This document shows, in pieces, positions 6,418-12,587 of a DNA stretch of 22,183 nt. Below the pieces are notes generated by a model. It did not search any database. It saw only the letters and a list, made by a program, of their open reading frames with translations, and was not told where the DNA came from. The translations under genes were made by a program, and so were the position numbers. Numbering within the stretch: the stretch's first letter is position 1; every line of letters begins with the position of its first letter. The DNA is taken from positions 1-22,183 of the forward strand of contig CALCIA010000128.1 of NCBI GenBank assembly GCA_937907435.1, read 5' to 3'. Source of the stretch: an uncultured Actinomycetes bacterium (GTDB lineage Bacteria; Actinomycetota; Thermoleophilia; Solirubrobacterales; 70-9).

Positions 6418-8799
6418 ATGGCGGCGATGAGCGTGAAGCGGGCGGCCAGGGCGGGGGTGCTGGCGGGGCTGGCCGGGACCGGGATCGCGGCGGCTTCGGT
6501 GGGGGTCGCCTGGCATCGGTTGGCGCGGCGGGCGCTGCCGCGGGAAGAGGGGCGGCTCGAGGTGGCGGGGTTGGGGGAGTCGGTGACCGTGCGGCGGGAC
6601 CGGTGGGGCGTCCCACATATAGAGGCGCGGGAGCGGGACGATCTGAACTTCGCCCAGGGGTTCGTGCACGCGCAGGACCGTGCCTGGCAGATGCACTTCT
6701 ACAAGCGGGTGGTGAGCGGGCGGCTGTCGGAGTTCGCGGGGGCGGAGACGCTCCCGGTCGACCGGTTGATGCGGACGCTGGGGATCCGGCGGGTCGCCGA
6801 GCGCGAGGCCGCGGAGCTGGCGCCGGAGCTGCGGGCGAAGCTCGACCACTTCTGCGCCGGGGTGAACGCGGGGGTCGCGGCGGCCAAGGCGCCGCCCTTC
6901 GAGATGCGACTGCTCGGGCTCGAGTGGGAGCCGTGGGGCCCGGTCGACATCCTCTGTCTCGGCAAGCTGCTCGCCTTCGGCCTCTGCACGAACTGGGAGC
7001 GGGAGCTGCTGCGCGCCGACATGGTGCGGGAGCTCGGGCCCGAGCTGACCGCCCGCCTCGACCCGGCCTACCCGCGCGACAACCCGATCGTCGACCAGAC
7101 GCCGTGGGACGGGGAGGGCCTGCCGCTGGTCGAGCAGATCGACGCGGTGCGCCGCGCGCTCGGGCTCGCCACCGAGGCCAGCGGCTCCAACAACTGGGCG
7201 GTGTCCGGTGAGCGTTCCGTGACCGGGATGCCGCTGATCGCCGGCGACCCTCACCTGCCGCCGAGCATGCCCGCGATCTGGGAGGAGATGGAGCTGCGCT
7301 GCGGCGAGCGCTTCGTCCGCGGCGCCACGCTGCCCGGCATGCCCGGCGTCTACATGGGCCAGGGCAACGACGTCTGCTGGACGATCACCAACGTGATGGC
7401 CGACGTGCAGGACCTCTACATCGAGCGGGTCGACGGCAACCGGTACCTCTTCGAGGACGAGTGGCGGCCGCTGGTGACGCACCGCGAGGAGATCGCCGTG
7501 AAGGGCCGGCGCCCCGACGTGCTGGAGGTCCGCGAGACCCATCACGGGCCGCTGGTCAACGAGGCGCTCGGCGCCGACGACGCCGAGCCGCTCGCCCTCG
7601 CCTGGCTCACGCTGCGCGAACCGACCGCCTTCGACGCCATGTTCGAGCTGCTCGAGCCGACCTCCGGCCCCGACCTCGTCGCCCGCCTCGAGGGACACAC
7701 CTCGCCGCCCTCGAACATGATCTGGGCCGACCGCCACGGCTCGATCGGCTACAAGCTGATCGGCCGCCTGCCGCGCCGCCGCGGCGGCGTCGCCGACCTG
7801 CCGAAGCCGGGCTGGACCGGCGAGTTCGAGTGGGAGGGGACGGTCCCATACGAGGAGCTGCCGGAGGTCGTCGACCCCGAGTCCGGTTACCTGGTCACCG
7901 CCAACAACCGGATCGTCGGCGATGACTATCCGCACCACATCACCTCCGAATACCTGGACGGCTTCCGCGCCCGGCGGATCGAGGAGATGCTGGCCGCGCG
8001 CGCCAAGCACGACCTCGACGGGTTCGCCGAGATGCAGACCGACGTGCTGTCGCTGCCGGGGCTCGAGGCGGCGCGGCGGCTCTCGCGCCTGCACCCGCCC
8101 GGCCAGCGCGAGCGCGCGGCGATCGAGCGGCTGCGGGTCTGGGACGGTCGGCTCGACGTCGACACCGTCGCCGGGACGATCTACCAGGCCTTCATCCTGC
8201 GGCTCGCCCGCGAGGTGGCGCGCGCGGCGATCGTCGACCGCGACCTCTGCGAGCGCTGGCTCGACCGCGCCGACAACGGCTTCAGCCCCCACATCACCTC
8301 GCCGTGGCGCTGGCACTCGCACCTGATGGCGCTCTGGGAGGAAGCCGACGACGATCTGGTCCACCGGCCCTGGGACGAGCTCGTGGTCGAGGCGCTGGCG
8401 GGCGCGCTCGACGACCTCGGCGAGCGCTTCGGTCCCGACCCGGACGCCTGGCGCTGGGGGGACGTGCACGCGATGGAGTTCCCGCACGCGCTCGGCCGCG
8501 CCAACCCGGTGCTGAACAGGATCCTCAACCGGCGGGTGCGGGCGGGCGGCGCGCAGGAGACGGTGTGCCAGATCGCCTACGACCCGAACGATCCCTACCG
8601 GGCGGTCTGGGCGCCGAGCTGGCGGATGGTCGCCGACCCGACCGACCCCGACCGCTCGCGCTGGCAGATGTTCAGCGGCGAGTCGGGCCACCCGGCGAGC
8701 CCGCATTACGCCGACCTGCAGGAGCGCTGGGCGGCGGGGGAGACGCAGCCGATGTGCGGCGAGGGGCCCTGGCGGGTACTGGAGCTCGCGCCGATCTGA
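6418..8799 (+). CDS. Penicillin acylase family (peptidase S45) Ntn hydrolase
   Basis: A 793-residue precursor with the full layout of the penicillin/AHL acylase family. It has an N-terminal hydrophobic segment (about 10-32) acting as signal or anchor, an alpha-subunit region opening with RDRWGVPHIEA and RDDLNFAQGFVHAQDRAWQM, a linker, and the autocleavage site SGS-NNW. Ser257 is the expected N-terminal nucleophile of the beta subunit (SNNWAVSG, then AGDPHLPPSMPAIWEE). Later conserved elements are PGMPGVYMGQG and NRIVGDDYPHHI. The chain length is normal for the family. It hydrolyses an amide bond; natural substrates in the family include penicillins, N-acyl-homoserine lactones and acyl-peptides, and the sequence does not reveal which applies. 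The ATG at 6418 has only a weak ribosome-binding site; a second ATG lies 9 bp on. The DoxX gene follows after 69 bp. Confidence 0.9.
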   Translation: MAAMSVKRAARAGVLAGLAGTGIAAASVGVAWHRLARRALPREEGRLEVAGLGESVTVRRDRWGVPHIEARERDDLNFAQGFVHAQDRAWQMHFYKRVVSGRLSEFAGAETLPVDRLMRTLGIRRVAEREAAELAPELRAKLDHFCAGVNAGVAAAKAPPFEMRLLGLEWEPWGPVDILCLGKLLAFGLCTNWERELLRADMVRELGPELTARLDPAYPRDNPIVDQTPWDGEGLPLVEQIDAVRRALGLATEASGSNNWAVSGERSVTGMPLIAGDPHLPPSMPAIWEEMELRCGERFVRGATLPGMPGVYMGQGNDVCWTITNVMADVQDLYIERVDGNRYLFEDEWRPLVTHREEIAVKGRRPDVLEVRETHHGPLVNEALGADDAEPLALAWLTLREPTAFDAMFELLEPTSGPDLVARLEGHTSPPSNMIWADRHGSIGYKLIGRLPRRRGGVADLPKPGWTGEFEWEGTVPYEELPEVVDPESGYLVTANNRIVGDDYPHHITSEYLDGFRARRIEEMLAARAKHDLDGFAEMQTDVLSLPGLEAARRLSRLHPPGQRERAAIERLRVWDGRLDVDTVAGTIYQAFILRLAREVARAAIVDRDLCERWLDRADNGFSPHITSPWRWHSHLMALWEEADDDLVHRPWDELVVEALAGALDDLGERFGPDPDAWRWGDVHAMEFPHALGRANPVLNRILNRRVRAGGAQETVCQIAYDPNDPYRAVWAPSWRMVADPTDPDRSRWQMFSGESGHPASPHYADLQERWAAGETQPMCGEGPWRVLELAPI

Positions 8800-8816
8800 G
8801 CTGGCAGCGCGCGGAG

Positions 8817-8822
8817 TATAGT
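8817..8822 (+). promoter_or_regulatory. Candidate -10 box upstream of the DoxX gene
   Basis: TATAGT stands out in the GC-rich 69-bp gap between the acylase stop and the DoxX start. No good -35 is visible at 16-18 bp. If real, the DoxX gene has its own promoter with a leader of about 40 nt ending in the GAGG ribosome-binding site at 8858-8861. Confidence 0.35.
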
Positions 8823-8868
8823 TTCCGGCGCAACCATTTCCCCGTCATCTTTCCCCTGAGGTATGCGC

Positions 8869-9414
8869 ATGAAGCTAGGACGTCTTCTCGCCCGCCTGTT
8901 CATCGGCGGCCTGTTCATCGGCCATGGCACCCAGAAGCTGTTCGGCTGGTTCGGCGGCCCGGGGATCGAGGGGACGACCGGGATGATGGGCTCGCTCGGG
9001 CTGGCGCCGGCGCGGACCAACGCCTACGCCGCGTCGCTCTCGGAGACGCTCGGGGGCACGGCGATCGCGCTCGGCGCCTGCACCCCGGCCGCGGCGGCCT
9101 CGCTGATCGCGACGATGACGACCGCGATCCGCACCGTCCACCTGAAGAACGGCTTCTGGGCGACCGGCGGCGGCTATGAGTTCAACCTGACGATCATCGC
9201 CGCGCTGCTCCTGATCGTCGACGGCGGCCCCGGCCCGATCTCGGTCGACTCCGCCCTCGGGATCGAGGAGAGCGGCGCCGGCGCGGCCCTTGCCGCGCTC
9301 GCGGCGGGCGTCCTCGGCTCGACCGTCACCCTCGCCGCCGCCAAAGCCGCGCACGCGAAGGCGAACGCCGGCGCCCCGAGCGAGCCGCTGAGCCCCGACG
9401 CCGCGGTCGCCTGA
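8869..9414 (+). CDS. DoxX family membrane protein
   Basis: A 181-residue integral membrane protein. The first 110 residues are typical of the DoxX family: LARLFIGGLFIGHGTQKLFGWFGG, then GLAPARTNAYAASLSETLGGTAIALG, then TTAIRTVHLKNGFW and GGYEFNLTIIAALLLIV. Four hydrophobic segments are visible, at about residues 5-23, 58-80, 108-123 and 138-165. The tail after that is Ala/Pro/Ser-rich. DoxX proteins are named after the small subunit of an archaeal thiosulfate:quinone oxidoreductase; in mycobacteria a DoxX protein works in a membrane oxidoreductase complex against oxidative stress. The role here is not known. ATG at 8869 is preferred over ATG at 8863 because GAGG lies 7 bp upstream of it. A perfect hairpin repeat follows 18 bp past the stop. 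Confidence 0.85.
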   Translation: MKLGRLLARLFIGGLFIGHGTQKLFGWFGGPGIEGTTGMMGSLGLAPARTNAYAASLSETLGGTAIALGACTPAAAASLIATMTTAIRTVHLKNGFWATGGGYEFNLTIIAALLLIVDGGPGPISVDSALGIEESGAGAALAALAAGVLGSTVTLAAAKAAHAKANAGAPSEPLSPDAAVA

Positions 9415-9432
9415 CCCTCGACCCCGGGTTGA

Positions 9433-9471
9433 GTTCGCACTTCTCCGCGCATAGCGCGGAGAAGTGCGAAC
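9433..9471 (+). repeat. 37-nt palindromic element, copy 1 (perfect hairpin)
   Basis: GTTCGCACTTCTCCGCGC (9433-9450), loop ATA, then its exact reverse complement (9454-9471). The 37-nt core 9434-9470 shares its ends and right half with 11687-11723 and 13913-13949. It starts 18 bp after the DoxX stop. There is no T-tract, so a terminator role is possible but not shown. Confidence 0.85.
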
Positions 9472-9506
9472 GCGACCCTTGGCGGTCAGCTTGCGGCGGC
9501 CGGGGC

Positions 9507-9641
9507 GCGGTCGACCTTTCGTCCCCTCGATCGGGTCGCGGTCGATCTTTCGTCCGGTAGCCGGACGTCAGGTCGACCGCGGGCGCGGGGGCGGACGTCA
9601 GGTCGACCGCGCTAGGGGGGTGCGGACGTTAGGACGACCGC
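9507..9641. repeat. Five-copy 18-bp motif array with about 30-bp spacing
   Basis: The motif GCGGTCGAYCTTTCGTCC occurs on the + strand at 9507-9524 and 9538-9555. The related GGACGTCAGGTCGACCGC, its near reverse complement, occurs at 9563-9580 and 9593-9610, with a variant at 9624-9641. Start-to-start distances are 31, 25, 30 and 31 bp. The second and third copies can pair into a hairpin. The last copy contains the TAA stop of the DJ-1/PfpI gene. It fills the gap between two converging genes. It could be a bidirectional termination region, a protein-binding array or a REP-like cluster. Confidence 0.75.
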
Positions 9642-10291
9642 GCGACCTGGCGCCGGCGGCTGACCTCCCGCACCGCCTCGACGAGCGCGGCCGGGGCCTT
9701 GGCGGGCGAGCCGGTGTCGAAGGGCGGGTGGGGGTCGTACTCGATCCCCAGTTGGACGGCCTGGGACATCTCCGGCGCGACCTCCTCGGCGACCAGGTGG
9801 AGGGCCATGTCGATGCCCGCCGAGACGCCCGCCGCGGTCAGGTACTTGCCGTCCTCGACCCAGCGCTCGGCGAGCGGCTCGGCGCCGAAGTCGCGGAGCT
9901 CGTCGAGGTTCTGCCAATAAGTCGTCGCGCGCCTGCCCTCGAGCAGGCCGGCGGCACCGAGCAGCAGCGCGCCGGTGCAGACCGAGGTGGTCCGCTGGCT
10001 GCCGCGGTCGACGCCGCGCAGCCATTCGAGCACCTCCTGGTCGCCATGCAGCGCGCGCTGCCCACTGCCGCCGGGGACGAGGAGGATGTCGGCGTCGGGA
10101 CGGTCGGCGATCGCCGCGTCGGCGACCAGGCCGAGGCCGCCCGCTTCGGTGCGCACCTCGCCGGGCTCCTTGCCGACGAACGTCACCTCCCACCCGGGGA
10201 CCTGGCGGAGCACGTCGTAGGGGCCGATCGCGTCGAGCGCGGTGAGGCCGTCGAAGATCAGGATCGCCACTTTGGTCGTCGTCTGAGTCAT
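9629..10291 (-). CDS. DJ-1/PfpI family protein (isonitrile hydratase-like)
   Basis: A 220-residue class I glutamine amidotransferase-like protein of the DJ-1/PfpI superfamily. It begins VAILIFDGLTALDAIGPYDVL and carries the acid-loop region DILLVPGGSG. The nucleophile elbow SVCTGALLLGAAGLL places Cys105 at the catalytic position, followed by GRRATTYW and TAAGVSAGIDMALHLV. This pattern is closest to bacterial isonitrile-hydratase-like proteins, but the substrate cannot be read from sequence; cytosolic. It is divergent from a GlxA-type AraC regulator that carries the same fold at its N-terminus, so that regulator probably controls it. ATG at 10291 begins the conserved strand almost at once. Its stop codon lies inside the last unit of the 18-bp motif array. 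Confidence 0.85.
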   Translation of the reverse strand: MTQTTTKVAILIFDGLTALDAIGPYDVLRQVPGWEVTFVGKEPGEVRTEAGGLGLVADAAIADRPDADILLVPGGSGQRALHGDQEVLEWLRGVDRGSQRTTSVCTGALLLGAAGLLEGRRATTYWQNLDELRDFGAEPLAERWVEDGKYLTAAGVSAGIDMALHLVAEEVAPEMSQAVQLGIEYDPHPPFDTGSPAKAPAALVEAVREVSRRRQVARSS

Positions 10292-10328
10292 GTCAGTGAT
10301 CGTGGCGCCGGCGCGCCGAATCCGCCAG

Positions 10329-10363
10329 TGGCAGGAAAGACAATGTCCGCCTGATTCCTGCCA
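10329..10363. promoter_or_regulatory. Candidate operator: 9-bp perfect inverted repeat
   Basis: TGGCAGGAA (10329-10337) and TTCCTGCCA (10355-10363) are exact reverse complements with a 17-bp spacer, so the half-sites are 26 bp centre to centre (about 2.5 helical turns). They sit in the 74-bp gap between the divergent DJ-1/PfpI and AraC-type genes, with the right arm 2 bp before the regulator's first ATG. Binding by that regulator is inferred from position. Confidence 0.6.
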
Positions 10364-10365
10364 TC

Positions 10366-11370
10366 ATGGCTGCCATGCCGCGCACCGGCGCTCCGAAGAT
10401 CCGCCAGGGCAGCCACCGGGTCGTCGCGCTGTGCCTGCCCGGGACCGTCGCCTTCGACCTGACCGCGCCGGCGCAGGCCTTCCGCCTCGCTCACGGCCCC
10501 GATTACGCCCCGCACTACGGCTTCTCCACCTGTTCGGTCGACGGCGCGCCGGTCTCGACGACCACCGGCTTCGAGATCGCCGTGGAGGCGGGGCTGGGCG
10601 CCCTGCGGCGGGCCGACACCGTCGTCGTCACCGGCTACTGGGCGATCCACGAGCCGCCGCCCGCCAAGGCGACGGCGGCCCTGCGCGCGGCGGCGCGGCG
10701 CGGCGCGCGGCTGATGTCGGTCTGCACGGGCGCCTTCGCCCTGGCCGCGGCGGGCGTGCTCGACGGCCGGCGGGCGACCACCCACTGGGCGTGGGCGGCG
10801 GACCTCGCCGCGCGCTTCCCGGCGGTCGAGGTCGACCCCGAGGTCCTCTTCGTCGACGAAGGCGACGTCCTCACCTCGGCCGGGCTCAGCGCCGGCATCG
10901 ACCTCAGCCTGCACGTGGTCCGCCGCGATCACGGTGCCGCCTGCGCCGACCGGGTCGCCCGCCAGATGGTGGCGGCGCCGCACCGTGACGGCGGCCAGGC
11001 CCAGTTCTTCCGCGCGCCCGAGGGCGACGTCCCGGCACCGAGCGGCGACGGCTCGCTCGAGTCGACCCGCGCCTGGGTGCGCGAAAGGCTGGCCGAGCCG
11101 CTGACGGTCGAGGCGATGGCCCGCCACGCCAACGTCAGCCCGCGCACCTTCGCCCGCCGCTTCCGCGAGGAGACCGGGACGACGCCGCTCCAGTGGCTGC
11201 TCGCCCGCCGGGTCCTCGAGGCCCGGCGCCTCCTGGAGGAATCCGACCTCCCGGTCGAGTCAGTGGCGGCGGCCGCGGGCTTCGGCAACGCCGCCTCCCT
11301 CCGTGACCACTTCCGCCGCGCCACCGCGACGACTCCGACCGCCTATCGCCGGACTTTCCGCGCGGGATGA
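10366..11370 (+). CDS. GlxA-family AraC-type regulator with DJ-1/PfpI domain
   Basis: A 334-residue regulator. The N-terminal DJ-1/PfpI-like sensor domain (about 17-200) has RVVALCLPGTVAFDLTAPAQAF, the elbow SVCTGAFALAAAGVL with Cys120 retained, and GRRATTHW and SAGLSAGIDLSLHVV. The C-terminal AraC/XylS double helix-turn-helix (about 228-330) has LTVEAMARHANVSPRTFARRF and SVAAAAGFGNAASLRDHFRRATATTPTAYRRTF. The domain order is that of GlxA/FtrA-type regulators. Their ligands are often unknown amines or related small molecules. It is divergent from a separate DJ-1/PfpI protein and is probably its regulator through the inverted repeat just upstream. Start alternatives are ATG 10366 and ATG 10375. 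The second would free the operator arm; neither has a strong ribosome-binding site. Confidence 0.88.
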   Translation: MAAMPRTGAPKIRQGSHRVVALCLPGTVAFDLTAPAQAFRLAHGPDYAPHYGFSTCSVDGAPVSTTTGFEIAVEAGLGALRRADTVVVTGYWAIHEPPPAKATAALRAAARRGARLMSVCTGAFALAAAGVLDGRRATTHWAWAADLAARFPAVEVDPEVLFVDEGDVLTSAGLSAGIDLSLHVVRRDHGAACADRVARQMVAAPHRDGGQAQFFRAPEGDVPAPSGDGSLESTRAWVRERLAEPLTVEAMARHANVSPRTFARRFREETGTTPLQWLLARRVLEARRLLEESDLPVESVAAAAGFGNAASLRDHFRRATATTPTAYRRTFRAG

Positions 11371-11373
11371 TTC

Positions 11374-11392
11374 GGGGCGGGCGGGGGAGGGG
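11374..11392 (+). other. G-quadruplex-type tract after the AraC-type gene
   Basis: Four G-runs (4, 3, 5 and 4 G) separated by single C, C and A bases begin 3 bp after the regulator's TGA, on the coding strand. Folding is a prediction from the pattern only. Confidence 0.5.
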
Positions 11393-11436
11393 AAGCTGGC
11401 GCCTCGGAGCCCTGCGGCGGGAAAGCTGGCGCCTCG

Positions 11437-11484
11437 GGCGGCTGATCGGCGCCCCCGGCTGGCTAAGGCCGCCGATCAGCCGCC
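11437..11484. repeat. Inverted repeat, 15-bp perfect arms
   Basis: GGCGGCTGATCGGCG (11437-11451) pairs exactly with 11470-11484 around an 18-nt loop. It lies 66 bp after the AraC-type gene and could terminate its transcript, although no T-tract follows. Confidence 0.7.
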
Positions 11485-11586
11485 GGGCCGGGGAGGGTCC
11501 GTGGGACGAGAGGGCCCCGTGAGACGAGGTCCCCACGGGACGAGAACCCGTGGTGACGGGATCCTCACATCGGGGACGAGGGCGCG

Positions 11587-11657
11587 CGGGAGGCGCACGG
11601 AAGCGCCACGACTTGCGCCCCCCGTGCGCCTTCCCTATGCCCTCCGTGCGCCTCCCG
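11587..11657. repeat. Inverted repeat, 15-bp perfect arms
   Basis: CGGGAGGCGCACGGA (11587-11601) pairs exactly with 11643-11657 across a 41-nt spacer. The spacer contains a further partial copy, CCGTGCGCCTTCC. Confidence 0.65.
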
Positions 11658-11672
11658 TGACACCTGGCGGGT

Positions 11673-11737
11673 CCCACCGCGGTGAGTTCGCAGTAATCCG
11701 CGGATAGCGCGGAGAAGTGCGAACTCACCTCGGTGGG
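11673..11737 (+). repeat. 37-nt palindromic element, copy 2
   Basis: The core is 11687-11723. The outer arms GGTGAGTTCGCA (11681-11692) and TGCGAACTCACC (11718-11729) pair perfectly and extend outward to 11673/11737 with one mismatch. The right half GATAGCGCGGAGAAGTGCGAA matches copy 1 except for its first base. The left inner half differs from copy 1, so the inner stem is imperfect here. Confidence 0.8.
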
Positions 11738-11781
11738 CCGTCGCGGACCCGTGTCGTCCCCTCCCCACAGGCCCCCGAGCC

Positions 11782-11835
11782 GCCGCGGATGCCCTGCCGA
11801 CCACAGCCAGCCCGGGTCGGGAGGGCATCCGCGGC
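11782..11835. repeat. Inverted repeat, 14-bp perfect arms
   Basis: GCCGCGGATGCCCT (11782-11795) is the exact reverse complement of 11822-11835, with a 26-nt loop. No gene abuts it directly. Confidence 0.65.
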
Positions 11836-12023
11836 GCTTGCAGGCCATCCGTCCCTTCTCCCCTCGGAGTCCCGCACCCAGGACCAACGTCCAGCCCAAA
11901 CCCGACGGAATTCATACAAAAGGTCGCTGAGTGTTCTATAGAAGAATTAGGTAGAGCAAGGGAGACTCGGTCGCAACGTGAGCGCCGTCGGGCTGGAAGG
12001 GCCGGGGGTGGGCACGCAAGCAT

Positions 12024-12506
12024 GTGGAGGCGTCAAGCAGCCCAGATGCGATTGAAGCGGGGACCGAATCCCCTGGTGTCCCCCGACCAGGCCCGACCTG
12101 GGACGCGCGGTTGCGAGGACTCATCACCGCACTCGAGGCCCGCGTTCCAGGCGCGGCCGGCCATGCCGAGCGGGTCGGGGCGCGGAGTCGGCTCGTCGCC
12201 CGCCGGCTGAACGGGCGCCACGCGATCTTCGGCGCGCGGCTGGTCGCCTCGCTCGAGGACCCCGAGCTGACCGCGATCGTGTGCCACCACCACGAGCGGA
12301 TCGACGGCAGCGGCTAACCGGACGGGCTGCGCCGCGAGGAGATCCCGCTCGGCGCCCGCATCGTCGCCGTCGCCGGCACCTTCGACGCCCTCACCTCACC
12401 GCGCCCCTACCGCGAGCCGTTTTCGCCGGGCGCGGCGATCGAGTTGCTGGAGGACGAGGCGGGCCGCACGCTCGACCCGGAAGTGGTCGCGGCCTTCGTG
12501 TCCTGA
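12024..12506 (+). pseudogene. Decayed HD-GYP domain protein (c-di-GMP phosphodiesterase-like)
   Basis: From about 12111 one reading frame encodes a recognisable HD-GYP domain in two pieces. The first is LITALEARVPGAAGHAERV, then RHAIFGARLVASL and CHHHERIDGSG. An in-frame TAA at 12315-12317 sits where the family has Tyr in GYPDG. The same frame then continues PDGLRREEIPLGARIVAV, TFDALTSPRPYREPFS and LDPEVVAAF to a TGA at 12504. The block that should carry the metal-binding HD and the following GKIGVP-like helix is missing between RLNG and RHAIFGA (near 12211), a loss of roughly 45 codons. Intact relatives hydrolyse cyclic di-GMP. With the HD motif deleted and a stop in the GYP motif, this copy should be inactive. 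GTG 12024 is only the furthest plausible start. Confidence 0.85.
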
Positions 12507-12587
12507 GTCGTCACCGACCAGAGGTCACGCCTCGCCGCCGCCTTCGTGCCAGTTCGGTGACAGGACCGATACATCTCACGCAAGGTC

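Larger units (their letters stand above)
11371..12023. other. Gene-free, palindrome-dense intergenic region
   Basis: No credible gene is visible in these 653 bp; open frames on both strands are Arg/Pro/Gly-rich and lack motifs. It contains a G-tract (11374-11392) and a 15-bp direct repeat (11393-11407 and 11423-11437). Hairpins lie at 11437-11484, 11533-11553, 11587-11657, 11673-11737 and 11782-11835. GACGAG recurs at 11505, 11523, 11539 and 11575. A less GC-rich patch at about 11905-11960 contains the perfect palindrome TTCTATAGAA (11934-11943) and may hold the old promoter of the decayed HD-GYP gene. Confidence 0.7.

Noticed and set aside
6220..8706. 828-codon open frame antisense to the acylase gene
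   Set aside because: Same shadow effect; the sense frame has the complete S45 acylase motif set and the antisense product has none.
9507..9641. Reading the 18-bp array as a CRISPR or integron attC site
   Set aside because: Copies are in mixed orientation, shorter than CRISPR repeats, with short degenerate gaps; there is no cas or integrase gene in the window.
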